Source: an uncultured Phascolarctobacterium sp.
GTDB taxonomy: Bacteria; Bacillota; Negativicutes; Acidaminococcales; Acidaminococcaceae
Length of the DNA stretch: 64,000 bases
Assembly: GCA_900757795.1 (NCBI GenBank)
Contig: CAAEPE010000020.1
Coordinates: forward strand, 30,275 to 94,274
Direction: 5' to 3'
Shown here: positions 50,947 through 59,439 of the stretch, in pieces
Layout of the letters: every line of letters begins with the position of its first letter
Position numbering within the stretch: position 1 is the stretch's first letter
Translations under genes and position numbers: made by a program
The notes under the pieces: generated by a model
Told to the model about the DNA's origin: nothing
The model's database searches: none
Seen by the model: the letters and a program-made list of their open reading frames with translations, nothing else

Positions 50947-50991
50947 TAGGTGTAAAGCACAACGCACGCTGGAGCTTTGCACCTATTTTTT
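50947..50991 (+). terminator. Intrinsic terminator after the LysR gene
   Basis: TAGGTGTAAAGC and GCTTTGCACCTA form a 12-bp stem with one T-G mismatch, followed by TTTTTT. Confidence 0.85.
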
Positions 50992-51006
50992 GTAGGGAGG
51001 TTGGTT

Positions 51007-51177
51007 ATGCAGTTACGGGAAATAGAACGCCAAGTATACGAGCAAGACAAAACTAAAGATGAACAAATTAAAATTCTGCGGCAAAACAGAACAAAGCTTT
51101 TAGAAGAAATTCATAGCAAGCAGCAGCTGCTGGATAAAATAAATTTTATGATTTACGAACTAAAAGCATATAAATAA
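51007..51177 (+). CDS. Small coiled-coil protein resembling a MerR dimerisation helix
   Basis: 56 residues from the ATG at 51007 (GGGAGG upstream). The protein is one long amphipathic helix, EIERQVYEQDKTKDEQIKIL followed by RQNRTKLLEEIHSKQQLLDK and INFMIYEL, much like the C-terminal coiled coil of MerR regulators. No DNA-binding domain remains. It may be a remnant or a stand-alone antagonist; its own RBS and the terminator at 51199 favour a real small gene. Confidence 0.5.
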   Translation: MQLREIERQVYEQDKTKDEQIKILRQNRTKLLEEIHSKQQLLDKINFMIYELKAYK

Positions 51178-51198
51178 AATGTAAAGCAGCAGCACAAA

Positions 51199-51239
51199 AA
51201 AGTCCGTCCACTTACAAAAAACAGGACGGACTTTCTTTT
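51199..51239 (+). terminator. Intrinsic terminator after the small coiled-coil gene
   Basis: AAAGTCCGTCC pairs with GGACGGACTTT, followed by CTTTTAG. Confidence 0.8.
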
Positions 51240-51331
51240 AGTTTTTTTACTGCTATATAAACAGCGGCAAATGCTGTATAATATAAGTGTCAACAAAATT
51301 TTGTTATGGTGTTGAAACGAGGTGAAGCATA

Positions 51332-51847
51332 ATGAAAAATGAACAGCTTGCTAAATTAAGTAAAGCACAATTATTAGAATTAATTGAAATATACGCTAAA
51401 AATTGGCTGGCTCATGACGGTGTTTGGTTTCAGTCCATAGAACGCAAATTTGGTATGGAAGAAGCCGTATACCACGACGAAGAAGCTTGGAAACGCTTTA
51501 CTGTTATTGAAGCCAAACGTATCAAAGAATTTTTGCAGCTGCCGGAACACCCCGGTCTTGAAGGTTTAGAACAGGCTTTACATTATCGTTTTTATGGCAA
51601 TCTCAACGAACACGAATGTTTGCGCGAAGGCAACAAACTTATCTACCGCAACTTTAACTGCCGCGTGCAGACTGCGCGCAGCCGCAAGGGAATGTCCTAT
51701 CATCCGTGTAAATCCGTGGGCATCTATGAATACACCGGCTTTGCCGCCGCTATTGACGAGCGTATCAAATGCCGCTGCTTAAGCTGCTACCCCGACTGCA
51801 CCGAAAGCCCTGACGGCTGTGCTTGGGAATTTTATTTAGAAGAATAA
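51332..51847 (+). CDS. DUF6125-like protein with Cys-rich C-terminus
   Basis: 171 residues. N-terminal helical part (KLSKAQLLELIEIYAKNWLA, then HDGVWFQSIERKFGMEEA) and a C-terminal Cys-rich tail, IKCRCLSCYPDCTESPDGCA, that could bind zinc or an iron-sulfur cluster. This matches the DUF6125 group of cytosolic proteins of unknown function in anaerobes. RBS GAGGTGAAG. Followed by its own terminator at 51851-51882; no obvious operon partner. Confidence 0.7.
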   Translation: MKNEQLAKLSKAQLLELIEIYAKNWLAHDGVWFQSIERKFGMEEAVYHDEEAWKRFTVIEAKRIKEFLQLPEHPGLEGLEQALHYRFYGNLNEHECLREGNKLIYRNFNCRVQTARSRKGMSYHPCKSVGIYEYTGFAAAIDERIKCRCLSCYPDCTESPDGCAWEFYLEE

Positions 51848-51850
51848 AGC

Positions 51851-51882
51851 AAAAAGCTGACCGATTTTAGGTCAGCTTTTTT
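51851..51882 (+). terminator. Intrinsic terminator after the DUF6125-like gene
   Basis: AAAAGCTGACC pairs with GGTCAGCTTTT, followed by TT. Confidence 0.85.
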
Positions 51883-51957
51883 GGTATCACAAACAAAATC
51901 TATATTTTTTAAGCATACACATAAATTTTTTTGCAGCACAATTTTCTCCAAAAATAT

Positions 51958-52608
51958 CTACTTTTCAACCAAATGATAGCTTTCTGCCAGCAGCTGTTTA
52001 ACCAGCTCTACATTCAAATTCTTACTTAAAACTGCTGTCAGCCAATGTTTTTTATTCATGTGATATGCAGGATAAAAATGCTTTTTATCAGTCAAAATTG
52101 CTACTTTTTCCGGCGGCAGCTTAAAATTTACAATATCAACATTGCCTTTGATATTTAATCCTAAGCTTTTATAAGGAATAGTCATAAAAACCGCATACCA
52201 TTTATTGCGTTTAGCAGTTTTAAAGGTAAAAGCATCAGGAGTATCTTTCCACGGAGCTTCCGGTACTGTACCAAAGGTTTGATTGCAATACTGCATCAAC
52301 AAATCTTTAACCTTAGTATTATAAAAGCAATTCGCTTTTATTTTCTCTAACAGCTGCTCTGTTTTTTCTCTGATACCGGTAACATAACCGCTGATATTAT
52401 CTGCGACATTAAAAGGCAGATATTCTTCATCCGTATCTTTATCAAACACATTTACCTCAAAATTCTGCGCGTTGATAATAATTTTGGCATAAAATTCTGT
52501 TTCAGCAATATCCGTCACTAAAACAAACTTTTCTTCTTGCTGCGCGAAGCCATAGGCCAAAGCTTTTTCTTTATCAAGAATATATTTTTCCAAGCCGTAA
52601 TACAGCAT
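51958..52608 (-). CDS. MmcQ/YjbR-family protein
   Basis: 216 residues. The C-terminal half is a YjbR/CyaY-like fold (WYAVFMTIPYKSLGLNIKGN, then VDIVNFKLPPEKVAILTDKK and YPAYHMNKKHWLTAVLSKNL). The N-terminal half is a second, divergent region (LVTDIAETEFYAKIIINAQN). Members are small cytosolic proteins with a MmcQ-like DNA-binding fold but no known target. Monocistronic, leftward. Confidence 0.85.
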   Translation of the reverse strand: MLYYGLEKYILDKEKALAYGFAQQEEKFVLVTDIAETEFYAKIIINAQNFEVNVFDKDTDEEYLPFNVADNISGYVTGIREKTEQLLEKIKANCFYNTKVKDLLMQYCNQTFGTVPEAPWKDTPDAFTFKTAKRNKWYAVFMTIPYKSLGLNIKGNVDIVNFKLPPEKVAILTDKKHFYPAYHMNKKHWLTAVLSKNLNVELVKQLLAESYHLVEK

Positions 52609-52690
52609 ATTATCACTTCCACTATTTTTGAATTTTTGCAGTCAAAACGCTCATAACAAGTATAACACAGATTTTACATTAGCTGGCTAT

Positions 52691-52724
52691 AAAAAATACC
52701 GTGCCTGAAAATCAGACACGGTAT
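52691..52724 (-). terminator. Intrinsic terminator of the Fe3+-type ABC operon
   Basis: ATACCGTG (52696-52703) pairs with CACGGTAT (52717-52724), extended by CCTGA/TCAGA. Read leftward it is followed by TTTTTTATAG. Confidence 0.85.
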
Positions 52725-52739
52725 AAAAAGCATGGTATA

Positions 52740-53783
52740 TTATTTTTCAAAAGTCATAACTCTGTCAAAGTCCAAATATACTTTGGAGCCATCGGGAATA
52801 GCGTCAATATCTGCACCTTTAACAATTACGCGCACGATATGTTCGCCAACCTGTACGCGATAGTCGATAGCGTCGCCCAAATAGAAGCGGTGGGTAAGCT
52901 GGCCTTCGATTTGGCCGCCGTTTAAGGACATGGTAATATTTTCCGGACGTACAGCAACGGTTGCTTCACCAACAATATTATTAGTATTGGGGAAGGAAAC
53001 GTTGGTGCCTTTAAGGAACACGCGGTCGCCCTTAGCTTCGCCGTCCATGAAGTTAACCAAGCCGATAAAGTCGGCAACCATTTTATTAGCAGGCTGAGTG
53101 TAAATTTCGTGAGGAGCGCCGATTTGCTGCACAACGCCCATACTCATAACCACTACGCGGTCACTCATCGCCATTGCTTCACTTTGGTCATGAGTTACAT
53201 AAACAACGGTGATACCGGTTTTCTTTTGAATTTCCAAAATCTCAAAACGCATGGATTCGCGCAGCTTAGCATCCAAATTAGACAAAGGCTCGTCTAAAAG
53301 CAAGAGTCCTGGCTGTGCAACCAGCGCACGGGCTAAAGCCACACGCTGCTGCTGACCGCCGGATAATTGGTTAGGATAACGCTTGCCATATTCGCCAAGA
53401 TGTACCAATTCCAGCATTTCCTGCACGCGGCGTTCACGCTCGGATTTTTCTACCTTTTGGATTTTCAAAGGATAACCAACATTTTCTGCCACAGTCATGT
53501 GCGGCCATACAGCATAGGATTGGAATACCATGCCGATATCGCGTTTTTCAGGCGGAGCAAAGGATCCTTTTAAAGAGGAGCTTACGCATTGCTCGCCAAT
53601 ATAAATTTCGCCCTCGGTAGCGCGTTCAAAGCCTGCAATCATACGCAGAGTAGTGGTTTTGCCGCAGCCGGAAGGACCTAAAATAGAAACAAATTCGCCG
53701 TCTTTGACAACTAAATTAAAATCGTTTACAGCAGTTACACTGCCGAAACGCTTAAATACATGCTCAATTCTTACCTCTGACAT
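52740..53783 (-). CDS. Iron(III)-type ABC transporter ATPase
   Basis: 347 residues. Walker A GPSGCGKTT (about 36-44), Q-loop FQSYAVWPH (the YAVW form seen in FbpC-type ATPases), signature LSGGQQQRVALARAL, Walker B LLLLDEPLSNLD and H-loop VTHDQSE. A C-terminal TOBE domain (about 270-347) is present. It energises the permease encoded upstream for import of ferric iron or a similar ligand. Starts 20 bp after the permease stop. Confidence 0.93.
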   Translation of the reverse strand: MSEVRIEHVFKRFGSVTAVNDFNLVVKDGEFVSILGPSGCGKTTTLRMIAGFERATEGEIYIGEQCVSSSLKGSFAPPEKRDIGMVFQSYAVWPHMTVAENVGYPLKIQKVEKSERERRVQEMLELVHLGEYGKRYPNQLSGGQQQRVALARALVAQPGLLLLDEPLSNLDAKLRESMRFEILEIQKKTGITVVYVTHDQSEAMAMSDRVVVMSMGVVQQIGAPHEIYTQPANKMVADFIGLVNFMDGEAKGDRVFLKGTNVSFPNTNNIVGEATVAVRPENITMSLNGGQIEGQLTHRFYLGDAIDYRVQVGEHIVRVIVKGADIDAIPDGSKVYLDFDRVMTFEK

Positions 53784-53802
53784 TTATTTCTTCACTCCTT
53801 GT

Positions 53803-55473
53803 TTAAATACCTACGTTACCCTTGGAAACTTTGTTCAAAATCAAGTTGCCGATTAAGACGATCATCAGAATGATAACGGAAAGTACGGAAGCATTCTGGG
53901 TATCGGCATAGGTTTGCAGCTCATACAGCAACACGCCAATGGTCTTAGTATCACTGCCGTACAGCAGTAAGGACATGGTCAATTCGTAGAAGGACGGCAT
54001 AAAAATCAAGAACCAACCGGCGATTACAGAAGGTGCAACTAGCGGAATGATGATATCTTTGCAGCAGCGCAGCCAGTTAGCACCGGAGTTCAAAGCAGCT
54101 TCTTCCAAAGAAATATGTACTTGACTCAATGCTGCGGCAATAGTACGCACAGACATAGTCATGTACTTAACCAAGTAGCTGACAATGATAATCCACATAG
54201 TAGAATACATATTCAAGCCAAAATTGCCGCTGAAAGTAATAATCAAAGCTAAAGCGATAACGATGGACGGAGTAGAACCGCCGATAACTACCAAAAGATC
54301 AGGAATGCTGCGGCCTTTAAACTGAGTTTTAACAGCCAAATATGCCACAAATAAGCTGAGAAGAGTGCCGATAGTTGCAGCGATAACGCCATAAACAACG
54401 GAATTCCAAACGCTTTCCATATACTGAGCACTGGTAATTACGGGAATCCAAGGCTCAATGCCAATATTGGACCATTCAATAGGCTTGGACATGGATTTCA
54501 GGAAAGAGGTCAGTACGATGGAAGCTAAAGGAATAACTACGGCAATAGCTCCATAAAGGCTAACTGCGAAAACAGCAGGCCATTTCCATTTGCCAAGCTC
54601 AACAATATTTGGACGTGTAGATTTGCCGGAAATAGTAGTGTAATCCTTGCGTCCCATCATCCAAGTCATACCCATCAGCAGGAAGTTGGCAATAAACATC
54701 AAGGAAGCAGCCAAAGCTGTGGAATCACGTACGCCTGCATCATCGCCCATGTAAATATATGTTACGATACGAGTTGTCATAACCTCGATATTACCGGGCA
54801 TACCAACAATGGAGGGAATACCAAAGCAGGAACCTGCGGCAATAAATACCAGCAAACCGCCGGCTAAAATGGACGGAGCCATCAACGGCAGGGTTACATC
54901 CAAAACAGTACGCATGGGAGAAGCACCGCTGACGCGAGCAGCTTCCTCCAAGGTCGGATCCATTTTCTCCATTGCGCGAGAAATAGTAATGAATGCAAAG
55001 GGGGAATAGAACAGCATCAGTACCCAAGCCAAACCCCAAAAGGTATAAATATCAAAAGGAGCAGTTTCAAGGCCGAACATCCATTTAAAAATGTTGTTCA
55101 AATAACCTACGCTGGGGTTTAAAAGCTGTACCCAGGCAATAGCGCCAACGTACGGAGGAATCATATAGCTGGAAACCAGCAGAGTGCGGAAGCCTTTTTT
55201 ACCGGGCATGTCGGTACGACCAACCAGCCACGCCAGCGGGAAAGTAATAATAACGCTGGCAATCATAACCATCAATGACAGTTCCACAGTATTAGTCAAG
55301 GCCTTCCAGTTGACATCTGCACTGTAAACATTGCGGTAGTTTTCAAAATTAATAGCACCGTCCTTGACAACGCTGTCAAAAAGCAAAATGCCCATAGGGA
55401 AAATTACAAAATAGAGCAGCAACAAAACGGACAGTGAAATAACAATTGTTTTGCTGTTAATACGTGATAGCAT
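53803..55473 (-). CDS. Iron(III)-type ABC permease (double BPD domain)
   Basis: 556 residues from the ATG at 55473. Two BPD_transp_1 halves, each with an EAA motif: EEAARVSGASPMRTVLDVTL in the first and EEAALNSGANWLRCCKDIII in the second, with about twelve membrane helices overall. The doubled architecture matches FbpB-like Fe3+ permeases. It works with the ATPase and the periplasmic/lipoprotein binding protein of the same operon. Confidence 0.93.
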   Translation of the reverse strand: MLSRINSKTIVISLSVLLLLYFVIFPMGILLFDSVVKDGAINFENYRNVYSADVNWKALTNTVELSLMVMIASVIITFPLAWLVGRTDMPGKKGFRTLLVSSYMIPPYVGAIAWVQLLNPSVGYLNNIFKWMFGLETAPFDIYTFWGLAWVLMLFYSPFAFITISRAMEKMDPTLEEAARVSGASPMRTVLDVTLPLMAPSILAGGLLVFIAAGSCFGIPSIVGMPGNIEVMTTRIVTYIYMGDDAGVRDSTALAASLMFIANFLLMGMTWMMGRKDYTTISGKSTRPNIVELGKWKWPAVFAVSLYGAIAVVIPLASIVLTSFLKSMSKPIEWSNIGIEPWIPVITSAQYMESVWNSVVYGVIAATIGTLLSLFVAYLAVKTQFKGRSIPDLLVVIGGSTPSIVIALALIITFSGNFGLNMYSTMWIIIVSYLVKYMTMSVRTIAAALSQVHISLEEAALNSGANWLRCCKDIIIPLVAPSVIAGWFLIFMPSFYELTMSLLLYGSDTKTIGVLLYELQTYADTQNASVLSVIILMIVLIGNLILNKVSKGNVGI

Positions 55474-55545
55474 GGAAAGTAATGTTTCTCCTTCCCTCAA
55501 AAATTTGAACCTTTAGAGGAGTGTACCAATCTAATATGAAGCAGA

Positions 55546-55578
55546 CAAAACAGGGAGCGCATGAGCGTCCCTGTTTTG
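55546..55578 (-). terminator. Intercistronic hairpin between binding protein and permease
   Basis: CAAAACAGGGA(CGC) pairs with (GCG)CTCCCTGTTTTG, ending near a short T run read leftward. Probably a partial terminator or processing hairpin raising binding-protein levels. Confidence 0.7.
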
Positions 55579-55612
55579 TTTATTAATTTACCTTGTGTGC
55601 TTAACAGACTAA

Positions 55613-56650
55613 TTATTTATCCATAACTCTCTTACGGAATTCTTCTTTAATCTTAGCGTTGTTGTCAGCAAGTTTTCTCCAGTCAACTTTCATTTTGCCT
55701 TCGGTCAGTTTCTTGGTTTCAGGAGCACCGATAGGTCCCTTTACGTCGCCGCGAACGGAGTGCATCCAGCCCTTAACAACTGCTTCCTGACCTTCTTTGC
55801 TCAGCCACCAATCAACAATAGCTTTTGCGCCTTCAGGATTCTTAGTGGTGTTGAAAATAGCAATCGGGGACGGAACTTGGATTACGCCGTCAGTAGGATA
55901 GGAAACTTTCAAAGGCTCTTTCTTGGTGTTAGCCAGTTTCAGAATGTTTTCTTCCAAAATCATTGCAGCAGCATATTCACCGGTCAACAATTTATTTTGA
56001 ATAGCGGAGTTGCCTTCTTCAACACGAATGCCGTTAGCCTGCAGCTGATCGAAGTATTCCCAACCATATTTATCAGCCAATGCACCAACTGCTACATAAG
56101 CGGTGCCGCTCAGCATTGGGTTAGGCATAGCAATTTTGCCTTTCCATTTCGGATCGGTCAAATCTTTCCAGGATTTCGGAGCATCTTCAGCTTTCAGTTT
56201 GTCGCCATTGTAAGCAATAATCATGTTGCAAACGCGAACTGCATACCAAGAGCCGTCTTCAGCTTTATCATTGATCAGGTTAGCTTCTTCTTTGGATTTA
56301 TAAGGAAGCAGCAATTTTTGGTCAGCCAATTTCAGATAGTAGGAAGGATCAGCAACCATCAATACGTCGGCAGCAACCTTTTTAGCTTTGATTTCGCCGG
56401 TAATTTTAGTTACAACTTTTTCGGTGCCGCCTTGGAACCAGTTAACTTTCATGTCGGGGAAAGCTTTGGCAACGTTAGGTTTGCACATGTTGTCGATAAT
56501 ATCAGGGTAAATAGAGGTATATACCATGAGCTCGCCTTTGGTTCCGGCAGCTTTCTTATCATCCTTTTTGTCGCCGCCACCGCAGCCTGCCAATGCTACG
56601 GACAATGCCAAAATTGCTGCTGCACCAAGCATCCATTTAGATTTTTTCAT
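55613..56650 (-). CDS. Iron(III)-type ABC substrate-binding lipoprotein
   Basis: 345 residues. Lipobox ALAGC with CGGGDKKDDKKA after it, then the type II binding-protein fold of the FbpA/AfuA/PotD family: ELMVYTSIYPDIIDNMCKPN, MKVNWFQGGTEKVVTKI, DVLMVADPSYYLKLADQKLL, IAMPNPMLSGTAYVAVGALA, and AIFNTTKNPEGAKAIVDWWL. Ferric iron is the common ligand, but some relatives bind phosphonates or organic acids, and the usual tyrosine ligands cannot be checked. First gene of the operon. Confidence 0.92.
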   Translation of the reverse strand: MKKSKWMLGAAAILALSVALAGCGGGDKKDDKKAAGTKGELMVYTSIYPDIIDNMCKPNVAKAFPDMKVNWFQGGTEKVVTKITGEIKAKKVAADVLMVADPSYYLKLADQKLLLPYKSKEEANLINDKAEDGSWYAVRVCNMIIAYNGDKLKAEDAPKSWKDLTDPKWKGKIAMPNPMLSGTAYVAVGALADKYGWEYFDQLQANGIRVEEGNSAIQNKLLTGEYAAAMILEENILKLANTKKEPLKVSYPTDGVIQVPSPIAIFNTTKNPEGAKAIVDWWLSKEGQEAVVKGWMHSVRGDVKGPIGAPETKKLTEGKMKVDWRKLADNNAKIKEEFRKRVMDK

Positions 56651-56884
56651 TCACAAACACTCCTTTTTCCTTAATTTTAAAAATATCAAAATTACTAGTG
56701 TAAAGACCTTCTACACCTTTATTAAAAATTTCGTCGCCTTATTATTTTTTCCTGCTTACACTTTACACTATTTTAATATATTTTTCACTTTTTATGTCAC
56801 TTTTACGTTTATACAGTATACATTCCACCACATATTTACATATGCTCATTTTTGTCCTGCATGGACCTTTTGTGTCCCTCTGTT

Positions 56885-57964
56885 CTATATACATATAAAA
56901 TTTAATTCCCATGCGGGAATATACGGATGCTTTCTTAAATAAATTTTATAATCCGGCACCAGCTCCCACAATAGTAAAGGCAGTCGGAACAAATCCTCGT
57001 CATAATGATAGGCTGCGACAAACAGCTTTGGCCTGCAGTTTATAATTGTATCGCGTCCGCCGTGAACAGCCTGCTTTTCCGCACCCTCAACATCCATTTT
57101 TATATAAGAAACTCTACGGCCTGCCGCTATTTTATCAATAGTAGTAACGGGCACCAAGCGTTTTTCTGCATCTACAAAGGTAGACTGACGTCCACCGCTA
57201 TCGCTAAAAGCTAATTCGCCTGCTGTATCCCAAATACCGCTTTCATAAACCTCTACTTCTAAATGTTTTTCTGCCAGCTGCTCTGCCAATAGCCGCAGCT
57301 TACGGCAGTTACGCCTGTCAGGCTCCACCGCCAGCACCCGCTCCCACTGCCAATTTGTCAAGCGTCCCCATTCATCCAGCGTATCGCCGTTATAAGCTCC
57401 CAAATCCATATATACTTCATTCGGCGCAGGCTGTATAAGCTGCCGCAAATCATTTTCCCGCACTGTTTCACACGCAAATATATAATTAATCTTACCGCTC
57501 AATTTATAATTTAAAGTCGCGGCAAAAACCTTGCGCGACAAATCATCTGCCAAATTATCATAAACCTGCTGTAATTCGCTTGCGTATTTTTTTAGCCACA
57601 GCACACTGACAGTTTCCGCTTCTGCAAAAAGCGGCAAATGTGGAGCTACCACCTGCTGCTCCGCCGCCAGCTCCTTAAAGCGCGCTAAAACCCCCGGCCT
57701 TTCGCTGGCAAAAGCAATTACTACCAAAAGTTCTGCACCCAAGCGTTTTTTTACTGCCGCGTAGCGCTCTACGGTAAAACCGCGAAAACTTTGTCCGCGT
57801 ACAAATTCATCACTGGCAAAAACACCTTGCACTTCAACACCGTTTACTTCACACCAATCTAAAATTTTATCGGCGCCATTACCCATACCATAAAGCACAA
57901 TGGGCTTTTTTGTTTTCTGCAAAAGCTCCCATACGCTTTCTTTTTCTATAATAAAATCTAACAT
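56885..57964 (-). CDS. FkbM-family methyltransferase
   Basis: 359 residues from the ATG at 57964 (GGGAGG upstream). A nucleotide-binding-like N-terminal region (KPIVLYGMGNGADKILDWCE) precedes the FkbM SAM domain: EVYMDLGAYNGDTLDEWGRL (motif I), VLAVEPDRRNCRKL, GIWDTAGELAF, and VSYIKMDVEGAEKQAVHGGR. These enzymes O-methylate sugars or small metabolites. No polysaccharide locus is visible, so the acceptor is unknown. Monocistronic. Confidence 0.88.
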   Translation of the reverse strand: MLDFIIEKESVWELLQKTKKPIVLYGMGNGADKILDWCEVNGVEVQGVFASDEFVRGQSFRGFTVERYAAVKKRLGAELLVVIAFASERPGVLARFKELAAEQQVVAPHLPLFAEAETVSVLWLKKYASELQQVYDNLADDLSRKVFAATLNYKLSGKINYIFACETVRENDLRQLIQPAPNEVYMDLGAYNGDTLDEWGRLTNWQWERVLAVEPDRRNCRKLRLLAEQLAEKHLEVEVYESGIWDTAGELAFSDSGGRQSTFVDAEKRLVPVTTIDKIAAGRRVSYIKMDVEGAEKQAVHGGRDTIINCRPKLFVAAYHYDEDLFRLPLLLWELVPDYKIYLRKHPYIPAWELNFICI

Positions 57965-58093
57965 CAACAAACCTCCCAATTATTTATTACATTATACACC
58001 ATATAGTAGTGACTGATGTACCTAAATATGCTAAAATTAATTAAAGACTGTTTAATATTTTCACAACACCAACCTATTAAGGAGGCAACACTT

Positions 58094-58468
58094 ATGCCAC
58101 TACTGGAATCAGGCGAAAACTACTTGGAAACTATACTCGTACTCACAAAAAAGAACGGCTCTGTCCGCTCCATTGACGTAGCAGAATCTTTGCAATTTAC
58201 TAAAGCCAGCGTCAGCAGAGCTATGAGCATTTTAAAACGCGATAATTATATTATTATGAATCCTGACGGTTCTATTGTTTTGACCAAGGAAGGCCAGAAA
58301 AAAGCTGCTGCCGTTTATGACCGTCATGTTACTCTGACTCAATTTATTACCGATATTCTCGGAGTAGATGAAAAAATTGCCGAAAAGGATGCCTGCCGCA
58401 TTGAGCATATTATCAGCCCAGAAACCTTTGCCGGCATTAAGGCACATCTTGCTGCAAAAAAGAAATAA
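58094..58468 (+). CDS. DtxR/MntR-type metalloregulator
   Basis: 124 residues from the ATG at 58094 (AAGGAGG upstream; the frame extends 26 codons further but lacks a site). Winged helix ESGENYLETILVLTKKNGSV, then RSIDVAESLQFTKASVSRAM, and the dimerisation part with metal-site residues (HVTLTQFITDILGVDEKIAE, then DACRIEHIISPETF). The SH3 domain is absent, as in MntR. Likely controls metal-linked genes downstream (the secreted protein and CbiK genes). Confidence 0.9.
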   Translation: MPLLESGENYLETILVLTKKNGSVRSIDVAESLQFTKASVSRAMSILKRDNYIIMNPDGSIVLTKEGQKKAAAVYDRHVTLTQFITDILGVDEKIAEKDACRIEHIISPETFAGIKAHLAAKKK

Positions 58469-58516
58469 ACGCAAAACCGTTTTTACGTATTTACAGAAAT
58501 GAAAGGGGGATATTAC

Positions 58517-59170
58517 ATGAAAAAAATTCTTTTATTTTTAATGGCTTTTTGCCTTTTCTGCGTTACTGCCGCAGCCAGCCCTAAGCTTTATCACCATCCC
58601 GCCTACGATTTTTCTAATATTCGCAATGTAAAAGTAACTGTCATCACCAACACTAACCCCCAGAATAAAGATAATTTTTATGCAGAAGTTATGGCAGAAG
58701 AAAAAATGCTTTCTGCTTTATACAGCGCAGCAGGAAATCAAAAGCTAATCCTTACGGATGAACGAGCCAACGGCCCTCTTGCGCCTACCGGCGAACCGGA
58801 AAGTCTTTTTACTCCCAACAAAAAAGCTCCCAAAACCGTGGAAGTGCGCGTCAGCATCAATTATTTAGGCTATCGCAGCAATCTTGTTCCCGGTCACTAT
58901 GAACAAAAAACAGAATATATTAAAGAAAAGCACAAAAATTCACGCGGTCAAGAGCAATACGTAGAAATTCCCATTACCACTAAGGTTTGGGTACCTGACG
59001 CTTACCGCAGCGATTCTCTTCTAGACGTAATTTATAATGTCTATGATTTAGAAACCGCCACGGTTATTGCCAACGTCATGGACAGACGCGAGCGTCAATA
59101 TGAAGAGGATACTTCCGGCATGCTTAAACGCTCTACCAAAGATTTTCTTAAAGCTTTAACAAAAAAATAA
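58517..59170 (+). CDS. Secreted protein of unknown function
   Basis: 217 residues from the ATG at 58517 (AAAGGGGG upstream). Signal peptide about 1-22 (KKILLFLMAFCLFCVTAAAS). The mature part (FSNIRNVKVTVITNTNPQNK near the start; VRVSINYLGYRSNLVPGHYE in the middle; VWVPDAYRSDSLLDVIYNVY later) has a beta-rich look. I do not recognise the family. Follows the DtxR-like gene by 48 bp, so probably cotranscribed, and is ended by a terminator at 59177-59216. Confidence 0.7.
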   Translation: MKKILLFLMAFCLFCVTAAASPKLYHHPAYDFSNIRNVKVTVITNTNPQNKDNFYAEVMAEEKMLSALYSAAGNQKLILTDERANGPLAPTGEPESLFTPNKKAPKTVEVRVSINYLGYRSNLVPGHYEQKTEYIKEKHKNSRGQEQYVEIPITTKVWVPDAYRSDSLLDVIYNVYDLETATVIANVMDRRERQYEEDTSGMLKRSTKDFLKALTKK

Positions 59171-59176
59171 TATGCT

Positions 59177-59216
59177 GAAATCCCGAGTACATATCAAAAT
59201 GTATTCGGGATTTTTT
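59177..59216 (+). terminator. Intrinsic terminator after the secreted-protein gene
   Basis: AAATCCCGAGTACAT pairs with ATGTATTCGGGATTT with one G-T pair, followed by TTTTC. Confidence 0.88.
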
Positions 59217-59329
59217 CTTATATTTACATCATATAAATGATATAGTGCTTGGCATCTCTTAGCCGTAAAAGCCGCACGAAAGAGTATTAACCATTTTTCT
59301 AATCTTAATAAAAATTATTCTTATTATTC

Positions 59330-59357
59330 TTGACATCTCATTTGAATATGATATAAT
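59330..59357 (+). promoter_or_regulatory. Promoter of the secreted cbiK gene
   Basis: TTGACA (59330-59335), 16-bp spacer, consensus TATAAT (59352-59357), 82 bp upstream of the start codon. AT-rich ATTATTCTTATTATTC upstream of the -35 could bind a metalloregulator; that is speculation. Confidence 0.75.
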
Positions 59358-59439
59358 CTTAAGAAGTAAAGCAAGCAAATTATTATTGCTGTTTTTATTG
59401 AAAGTCAAGTTTATTATCATGTAAAAGGAGTGTTATGTT

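Noticed and set aside
59217..59439. Cobalamin riboswitch ahead of the cbiK genes
   Set aside because: No B12-box or long structured leader can be seen; the promoter is only about 80 bp from the start codon.
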